Positions 56,892-64,000 of a DNA stretch of 64,000 nt are shown here, one piece after another. Where the stretch lies: NCBI GenBank assembly GCA_003868215.1, contig QWDQ01000046.1, forward strand, positions 150,563-214,562, in the 5' to 3' direction. Origin of the DNA: Pseudophaeomoniella oleicola. Its lineage: Eukaryota; Ascomycota; Eurotiomycetes; Phaeomoniellales; Phaeomoniellaceae. The notes under the pieces were generated by a model that was not told the DNA's origin, made no database searches, and was given only the letters and a program-made list of their open reading frames with translations. Position numbers and translations under genes: made by a program. Each line of letters begins with the position of its first letter. Positions within the stretch are counted from its first letter, which is position 1.

Positions 56892-58137
56892 ATGGCTATC
56901 ACATCAGATAGATTTGCTTCGGAGAAGGAGGATCATCCGCCAAGCTATGATGATACACTGCCTGCTTCCGAGCAAACTCGTTACACTGATGAATCTGTTA
57001 CCGACCTCGAGTCCATACGAGTCTCTGTCCTACAGGACGAGGGATCTGACGATACGGACGAGAAGATGAAGCTCAAAGCTGAAGGTGAAGTAAATATGGG
57101 TCGGCCAGAACCAGCGAGGTATGTTCTGTCAGCATCGCAAGAACGAACGAGGAAAGTTCGCTCGATGATGATATCGCTGGCGCTTGCTTTGGTCATAGCC
57201 CTCGGCTTATACTGCACTAGTCAGGTATGAGATTCTCTCTCCCGCGATGCTCTCCTCGTGAGTGGAAAATCGGGTCACTGACACTGAGGACTTTCCATTG
57301 TAGAGATCGAAATCCCATGCGGTACTGCCCAGTCGCCCAGCAGATCCACCACCGTACAACGATAACGCCGAAGTCCCAGTTGCACCTCCGGAATCCGCGA
57401 GCAAATACCCCCGCAGAATCCGCGTCTATGACCCCTCCGGTCGCATCACGGGTACCTATCCGCTATACGACGAGGTCGATCTATCTACCGCTTCCGGCTC
57501 CATTGACGTCGTGATCGTCCTTCAACCACCATCCACCAACAATGAATCCTATACCCCGGCCATCCTCAAGATCGGAAGCATGTCAGGATCTATCCGTGTA
57601 ACGATCAAACCACCACCGTCATATGATTCCGAGGACGAAGCAAGTCTCGCCAGCTACCGCAACTTCACAACGCACATCTCAACCCACTCGGGTTCCATCC
57701 ACGGCTCCATCGTACACTCCCAAAGCACCACCCTCTCCACATCCTCTGGCCTGATCCACACCACAATCCTTCCCTACCACCTCAGCTCCTCCTCCTCCCC
57801 CTCCTCCCTCTACACATCCTCCTCCTCCGGCCGCACCGAGATCCTCGTCGCCTCCCCCATCGTTTCCAACAAGGGCCCTCACTCCCTCACCAACCTCCAC
57901 GCCCACCACAAATCCGTCGGCAGCGGCTCCATCAAACTCACATACCCGCACGAGTGGCAGGGCAAAGTCGTCGCCGACGTGCGCGGCAGCGGAAGCGTCC
58001 ACATGGACGGCGTCGGGCTCGATGTCTGGCGCGAGGGGTATGGTAGGTGGGTTGGGGAACGGGGCGGCGATGAGAATGGTTCGACGGTCGATATTGAGGG
58101 GTGGGGCAGCGGAAGGGTCGAGTTTCATGCTAAGTGA
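56892..58137 (+). CDS. Single-pass membrane protein with DUF4097-like repeat ectodomain
   Basis: Exons 56892-57224 and 57304-58137 encode 388 aa. The N-terminal ~90 residues are hydrophilic, with PPSYDD. One membrane helix follows (MMISLALALVIALGLYC, about residues 93-109). The rest is extracytosolic by inference. It carries regularly spaced Gly-Ser turns: TASGSIDVVIV, GSMSGSIRVTI, THSGSIHGSIV, TSSGLIHTTIL, GSGSIKLTY and GSGSVHMDG. Such SGSI spacing is what a stacked beta-helix of the DUF4097 (putative adhesin) type shows. Introns: GTATGA to TTGTAG, 79 nt, directly after the helix. Function is unknown; surface or vacuolar adhesion is a guess. Ser/Thr density suggests O-glycosylation. Confidence 0.78.
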
Positions 58138-60069
58138 TTTGCTTAGACCTCCAAGAGCTTGCGAGGCTTGGACCGGTGACGATCGTCGTCGTCGTCGGCA
58201 GGCGTGGTATAACGTCTGAAGCGAAACTGCAGCTGTCATCATCATGATGATGATGTTGGAAAAAAAGAAGGGGGGGGGAAGGAGTAAATAGTGCTCTACA
58301 AATTGCAATACTTGTCCATTTGCTAGGTTGGCTATGTACATTTCTTTCATGGTTTTTTTTTTTTTTTTTTTTTTTTCTTCCTTCCTCCTTTGCAAGCATA
58401 TGAAATTCAGCATGAAATAGGAAACCGGCTCTTTGTTAATAAATGACCAACTCAATCAAAAGTATTCCAATATTTCCCAATGTTTGATTTTCGGTCATTC
58501 TCCCCTTTCTTTCATTCATTCATGACAGTAACTACCAATACTTCAACCCCCGCCCCCCAACTTCCTAGTATCTCCCTTTCCCTGAGTACTTAAGTGATCA
58601 ATCATGTATTAACAAGACTTGTGACAAGAGTTAAGAACAGGACAAGACAGGAAAAGGAAAGTTTTTTGATGAAAAATGGGGGAGGGATTTTTTGCGGAGA
58701 TTTGTATATATATATATATATATATCATATGGCTTTGTAAATCCAATTCAATTTACATATGCCGCCGCGAGAAAGATAGGTTTTGTAACTGACTGACTGA
58801 CTGACTGACTGACTGACTGACTTGTTTCTATCCATCCTGAATTTTGGCTGGCTGGCAAAAAATCTACTCTATATATATATATATATATATGGGAGGTGAG
58901 GATCGTTATGGGAAATCGGAATTTAGAGAGGGAGGAGGAGGAGGATGAAGTAGAGATCAGAAGAGATTTAGGTAGGAAGGTAAGAAAGAATGAAAGAAAG
59001 AAAGGAAGGGATTCTGTTGAGATATGTATATATGCCCTGAACTACCTAACTTAGGTACCTTACTACTGAGATGGGTAATTAATTGAATTCCAATTCAGGG
59101 GTCCGGACCAGAGAAAGAAGAAATTTGAGTGATAAAAATAAACTTTTCATGGAAGGAGAATGAGGTAGGTACCTTACTTAGCACGTTGTCGTGCTCTCCT
59201 TTCTTTTCATGGTAGGTACCTAGGTTAGAGAGGTAGGTAGGTAGGTAGGTAGGTAGGTAGGTAGGTATTGGCCAATTGGCTGCTCAGGCTGTGTGTTTGA
59301 TCGAGTGTGTGAAAGAAGAATTGAATGAGTGAGCACTGAGGACGGTTAAGAGAGGGGATGAGAAGAGATGGGTTTTCAAGGATATGGATTGTCCGTCTGT
59401 TTTGTACTGCTGTGTTCTGCATGACCAAACATATGGACAACGGACAATGAGAGAACAATATACCGGGGGGAGGGTATAACATGTATCATGAGGGAAGACA
59501 GAGGTAGACTGGCTGGTTGGCTGGTGTCTACTGCCTGTCGTTCATGTCGTCGTGTCTCCTGCCTCTATCCTGTTGACCATCATAGATAGTGAATCCAAAC
59601 AGCCGTATGCCGCCCGTCTCATGATTGAACCTCACCGTCACCGTATTCGTATCCCCCCGCCGTATCATCGTAATGTCGTATCATCTTCTCCGTCTTCTAT
59701 TATCCTTATTGTGTCTGTCGTGTTTGTTGAGTCTTGATTTGTTTTCAACTGAATTCAACGCACTTGCTGTTCAAGGAGACTCTCTCTTAGCCAGCATTTC
59801 AGCTTTGGACTCAGATACGAGGACTTCAGAAAGAGTGCACAGCTCCGAGGACGACGAGTAGTAGCACAACGTGCAGATTCTGGTGAGATTGAGATATAGC
59901 AGACGCTGGGCCTTGATACTGACTGCCTTTGCAGAGCCAAACTTCGTTGAGTACCAGTCGTCCGGTCCTGACGCCTTGGTCAAGTCCATAGAATCCTCGT
60001 CATATCAAAGAGTCTGCATTCGATCTCAGTCCAATCTTCGAATATTTGTCGAACCCCACAGCCCTCATC
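58138..60069. repeat. Microsatellite-rich tract before the RGS gene
   Basis: T run at 58353-58376, (TA)n at 58705-58725 and 58870-58890, (GACT)n at 58788-58822, (GGTA)n at 59231-59267 and G run near 58269-58278. A 62-codon frame at 59673-59861 (+) begins MSYHLLRLLLSLLCLSCLLS, signal-peptide-like, but is otherwise unsupported. A canonical-looking intron (GTGAGA to TTTGCAG, about 59881-59935) lies upstream of the RGS gene and could belong to its 5' part. Confidence 0.6.
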
Positions 60070-60816
60070 ATGCCCTTTTCTTTGAAACTGAGGAAATTCC
60101 GAGAGCGCATCCGTGATGGCCTCTCAAAAGGGAAGAGAAGAAGCAACAACAGCGATCCTGTGAAGGGGAAAGCCCCAGCGACCCATGCTCGACGCTCGAA
60201 GGTGTATACCATGGAAGCCCTTGAAACAGCTTTGAAGACCGACCCTACACCACTCCTCCGGTTTGCAGCAACCAAGGATTTTACTGCAGAGAGCATCAGT
60301 TACCTGCTCCATGTCAATGAATGGAGAGAGAAATGGAGCCGACTGCCTGAGTTCAAGAACGATGAGCCCCAAGCCTTGAGACAACGTCAGTTCAACCACG
60401 CTGTGGAAATCTACTCGTCGTTCATCAGCAATGACTCCAAGTTCACAATCAACCTGGAGGGGCCGCTGCAGGGGGAATTGGCAGCAATACTGGGTCCAGC
60501 TGCGTCAACGGTCAATGTCAAGACCAAGAATGACAAGAACAATGCCGCGGTCCCCTTTGCTCCTTGGGATACCGACACCAGCGCAAGCCTCTCGACGCAG
60601 CCAGTGAGCTCTGATGGCCGCGAGACCGACGACAGTGCTTTGGAGGAATACATGCCCGCCACTCTGTTTAGGTTGAAGAATCGTCTGGCAGGCGACGTGC
60701 CTACTCCAGAGGCGTTCAATGAGTCGATCTTCGACAAGTCGGAGATCAGTATCAAGGAGCTTGTGCTCACAAATACATGGGCAAGGTTCGTGAAGGCGAA
60801 GGGTCTAGATGGATGA
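60070..60816 (+). CDS. RGS-domain protein (5' end uncertain)
   Basis: The ATG at 60070 gives 248 aa in one exon. Residues about 45-240 resemble the RGS module of fungal 7TM-RGS proteins: PLLRFAATKDFTAESISYLL, then VNEWREKWSRLPEF, AVEIYSSFISNDSKFTINLE, and at the end FDKSEISIKELVLTNTWARF. A ~70-residue Ser/Thr/Asp-rich insertion sits before the last helices. The N-terminus (KLRKFRERIRDGLSKGKRR) is strongly basic, which could favour membrane contact. RGS proteins speed GTP hydrolysis by G-alpha subunits. The open frame continues upstream of the ATG to a TAG at 59989, and an acceptor CCATAG lies there, so another exon may exist. No 7TM region was found upstream; it may be a free-standing or truncated copy. 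Confidence 0.6.
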   Translation: MPFSLKLRKFRERIRDGLSKGKRRSNNSDPVKGKAPATHARRSKVYTMEALETALKTDPTPLLRFAATKDFTAESISYLLHVNEWREKWSRLPEFKNDEPQALRQRQFNHAVEIYSSFISNDSKFTINLEGPLQGELAAILGPAASTVNVKTKNDKNNAAVPFAPWDTDTSASLSTQPVSSDGRETDDSALEEYMPATLFRLKNRLAGDVPTPEAFNESIFDKSEISIKELVLTNTWARFVKAKGLDG

Positions 60817-61154
60817 AGGCCGTGATAATGTGATGTTTTCTCATCGTTTGGGGTCGGTTGTCATGCAACAGGTTACGAGGGCGTTGGACGGCTGATCAGG
60901 TGGTCAATAAAGACCTTTCAAACATTCAAAGAACCCTTTTTCAAGCTTGTTATCATCTTTCCGGTCTTTGTGAAACTTCATCTGGTCAGAAATGTGAATG
61001 TCCAGCTGAAATGAAGTGGTACAAAGAATAGGAGGTAGCAGGATCTCCTCACCAACACATGTTATATGTGCCAACCTCACACATCAATATCAAAGCAGCT
61101 CCAAAACTTTCCCATCAGGACTGAGTGGTGAAGTACCTCGGGAAAATACTGCTA
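60817..61154. other. Convergent spacer between the RGS gene and DAK
   Basis: 338 bp holding both 3' ends; no gene seen. Confidence 0.5.
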
Positions 61155-63146
61155 TTACAACCCTTGCAATAAGCCCGCCAGAAACTCGCTCAATCCATAA
61201 GCCCCTGGGTCTGGACACAGCTTGAAATTCTCTCCACCAACATACACAGATCTACCAAGACTTGCCTGCATTCCCTGGGTCTTCATCATGCCCTTCTGTC
61301 CTGCTGCTACAGCTGCTTGCAAGTCCTTTGTTTGCGCCAGTGTTTCCACGAATGGATGAAGAGTGTCGATTACTGTACGATCCCCCGGTTGCGCCGGGGT
61401 ATAGCGTGATAGAGACTCAAGAGCTTTGGGAAGGCACTCAGCCCAGGTTTCAACATTTACCATGGTTTTCTGGTCCGGCTTTGTCGATGCGAGAGCACCG
61501 CTGAGCGCGCTCAGAAATATCGCGTAAATCGCTCCGGAGGTACCATCCATATTGGCCTCGACGACTCGGGCGATCCGGCTGACGAATTGAACGGCATCAT
61601 CAGATAAAGGTGACGACTTGATGGAAGATAGGACAGCTTATGAAGCACATCAGTATCTGCGAGCGATGCCATGAGTACTCATACAGGGACACTTACCTTC
61701 CGCTCCACGTTTGAGGACCTCCCCACAGTCCCCGTCTCCTACAAGAGTGTCATATCTCGTCACATCTGGCTCTGCCTCAATCAGGCTTTTTAGGCCAGCT
61801 TGCATTGCCCTTGTGGCTGTTGTGAGATCGACTGCCCCCTGTTAGCATGCAAAAGCTGACTCGTGATGTTGGTCTCACTTCTGAGATTGCTTTCTTCGGC
61901 CTTGTCTCCAATTTGATCTGAGACCTCGACCTTACTGTGAACAGTCGATTCCCACGATGAGGCTGGAATAGCATCAGGCCACCCAGTTGCCCCTGTAGGG
62001 GCATCCAGAAAATCAAGCACGGAAGCATGTCGCTCCAGTCCAGTATGAGTCAGCTTCAAGACTGAGATACTGAAGCCTAAACCATTGAGACTAGTCATAT
62101 ACGTGCCTGACAAGACACGTTTGGGACGTAACCCGTAGTCTGCCTCCAACTGTAGACAGACGATTTCGGTAATGGCACCGAACTCCAAAGGACTGACTCC
62201 ACCAAGATTGTTCACTAACAGAACAATAGAGTCAGTAGACTCGATCCTCACGAACGCACGGTCGGCATCATTGAGGTCCAAAAGCTGCGTCAGCATCGAT
62301 CGGACAAGTCCTGAAAGATCCGTCTTGACTCTACCGAATCCTTCTTCATTATGGATTCCCATTCCAATTTCGATCTCATCAGTAGAATTGATACCGTCGG
62401 TAGACGCCACTCTGCCTGGTACATGGACGTGAGCCAATGAGGCACCGACAGAGACAAGATTTGACGAGACTTCTGTCGCAATCCTCGATATGGTGTTCAA
62501 ATCGTACCTGTTGGATGATACCGTCAGCTTTTCTCAATTCTGTTGGGATTGATGTGCTTCTTCTACCCTGCCGCGGAACAAGCTCCTGCAATTTTCTGCA
62601 CCAACACAGTCCCTGCAATGCCTCTCCTGCCAATTCTACCATTTCTGGATCGACCAACACCGACATCATCTCCGACGACCAGTATTTCCGCCTGTATGCC
62701 AGCTGCTTTGGCCTTCTCGACGGCCATCCCAAAATGGAGGCAGTCACCGGTATAGTTCATGATGATGACGAGCACGCCCTTCCTAGTGTCCACCAGCGAT
62801 GAGATACATTGATAGATCTGCTGGGCCGAAGGACTCGCAAATATCGATCCTGCCACGGCGGCATCCAGGAAGTCCTTCCCGACGAATCCAGCAAAGGCAG
62901 GCTCGTGGCCACTGCCTCCGCCGGATATGAGACTGACATGTGGTGCCTCTTGTCGAACGGCGGAATACAAGACCTTGTGCTCGAGATCCACGGCTAGTGA
63001 AGGATTGGTTCGAATTGCACCCTGGAGCGCGTTTGTGACCAGGTAGATAGCATCATCGGCGAAATGTTTGGCTACACGACAACTGTCAGTTCTCTCCCCT
63101 TGGCTTGCTTTTCTGGTGTCAGATCTCCTCAGAACGTACTAGACAT
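61155..63146 (-). CDS. DAK1: Dihydroxyacetone kinase
   Basis: Five exons on the minus strand, 63146-63140, 63071-62567, 62507-61879, 61831-61697 and 61636-61155, give 585 aa. The first exon is just 7 nt (ATG TCT A). The K-domain has GGGSGHE at residues 53-59 and the covalent substrate His223 in GMGIHNEEG. The L-domain starts near 382 and has the Mg-ATP motif GDGDCG at 412-417 and later DGTSGAIYAIFLSALSGAL. The enzyme phosphorylates dihydroxyacetone (and glyceraldehyde) with ATP in the cytosol, serving glycerol and methanol use and detoxification. The 47-nt third intron (GTGAGA to GGGCAG, branch GCTAAC) marks the linker between the two domains. The total length equals the family norm (~585). 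Confidence 0.93.
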
Positions 63147-64000
63147 GATGGTCTTCTCAGAAACGCGGTAGGAACTTTACAAGATAACAAGTCCATGACT
63201 GTCAGTCATCAACCGTTGGTTCCCGCGGAGTGGTGGTGAAGGTATATAGGTAGCTATCAGAAGCATAGATATCCAATCCCGCACACTTTCGGTTATTACC
63301 TTAGGTAACTACACAGCCACCAACCCCTCCTCCTCAGTTCTCGGAAACATATCATACGTGCGGAAAAGCACTTTCGGAAAAGCACACCATTGTCTTGCTC
63401 CCCCCTCCCTAGTCTGCCCATCATCATCGAATCCAAAAGGACACAGCTAATAGCATCTTCTCCTCCTCTTCGCTACGTTGGAAAATTTATCGGCTAGATC
63501 CTATAAAAGACGATATGATGGGCAACGCCTGCCTGAACAGATGCGGTGGATTTTCGTTGCAAGCGAGGATGGAAGTGGGCAATTGATATGAATAAACAAA
63601 TAGTCATAAGTAAGCCCTTCCCCGCCATTACAGACAGTTTAGTTTGGTTGGTCGGTTTGGGGGCGATTTGACGGAGGGAATTCTAGCGATGATCCACACA
63701 GGAGGAGATGTTATGAAGTGCCGCCAGAAGAACACTCTATATCAATATATTTCAGTCGGGTCATCATATACGTTAAGTATTACGATATGTAAGTACTCGT
63801 GTAGTGTGGCTAATTTTGAAACCCATTTAATTATTTATTTGGGGTCGATAATGATGATGCGTCCGTCTTGTCTCCTTTTGTCATCATGGTTCTGAAATAC
63901 GCATGGGAGGGGGGGGGGGGGGGGGGGGGTGGTTTGGGGGGGAAGAAATAGGAAATTTAATTTCTTTTTTCATATTTGTTTTCCCACCGCTCTTTTTTTT
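63147..64000. other. DAK 5' flank and right edge
   Basis: No gene seen. A G run at 63909-63929 and T run near the edge end the window in low-complexity sequence. The open frame 63644-63895 (+) is not supported. Confidence 0.55.

Noticed and set aside
57679-58455. 258-codon minus-strand frame opposite the DUF4097-like gene
   Set aside because: Gly/Ala/Val-rich translation is the antisense of a Ser/Thr/Pro-rich coding region, and its start lies beyond a T homopolymer.
1-64000. CRISPR array, prophage or bacterial operon structure
   Set aside because: No regularly spaced direct repeats of that type, and the genes are eukaryotic with spliceosomal introns.

Overview
The window is nuclear DNA of a filamentous ascomycete (Pezizomycotina). 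Genes carry short introns (47-110 nt, one of 329 nt) with GTANGT-type donors and CTAAC/CTGAC branch points. The families are typical of moulds: a SAT4-type rhodopsin protein, Zn2Cys6 and C2H2 regulators, DHA1 and MCT-like MFS carriers, Tup1, Sho1, DUF2015, and eL28, a ribosomal protein missing from S. cerevisiae. Class or genus cannot be assigned from the sequence. No transposon ORF, tRNA, rRNA or CRISPR array was recognised. Exon coordinates below were joined by hand from splice signals and reading frame.

Layout. 0-13 kb: a rhodopsin-like membrane protein (+), an alpha/beta hydrolase (-), a DHA1 transporter (+) and an Azf1-like four-finger C2H2 factor (-). Long gene-free, simple-repeat tracts separate them, with a 10-N gap at 2222-2231. 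13-23 kb is mostly empty. It holds the TUP1/RcoA corepressor (-), a three-exon TOM7 gene (-) whose exons are each too small to stand out as ORFs, and a decayed alpha/beta hydrolase. 23-43 kb is a dense housekeeping block: SF3b4/Hsh49, DUF2015, eL28, malate dehydrogenase, TRAPP Trs33, Dcp1, LDAH-type lipid-droplet hydrolase, a 1776-aa intronless SNF2 ATPase and glutathione synthetase. 43-64 kb: a Ser/Pro/Thr-rich hypothetical, the Sho1 osmosensor, a divergent pair of MCT-like transporter and Zn2Cys6 factor, an Avt3/4-like vacuolar amino-acid transporter, a DUF4097-like surface protein, an RGS-domain protein and dihydroxyacetone kinase.

How genes may work together. Four divergent pairs share upstream regions: DUF2015/eL28, Trs33/Dcp1, SNF2/glutathione synthetase, and MCT transporter/Zn2Cys6 factor. 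Only the last suggests a dedicated regulatory unit, because its 463-bp spacer holds a tight cluster of CGG/CCG triplets. The rest looks like a mosaic of conserved genes rather than a secondary-metabolite or defence cluster.

The most unusual signal outside genes is a 12-bp perfect palindrome, TACTACGTAGTA. It occurs five times in intergenic DNA, and in three copies it lies inside a longer shared sequence. I did not find convincing evidence for a wholly new multigene system.
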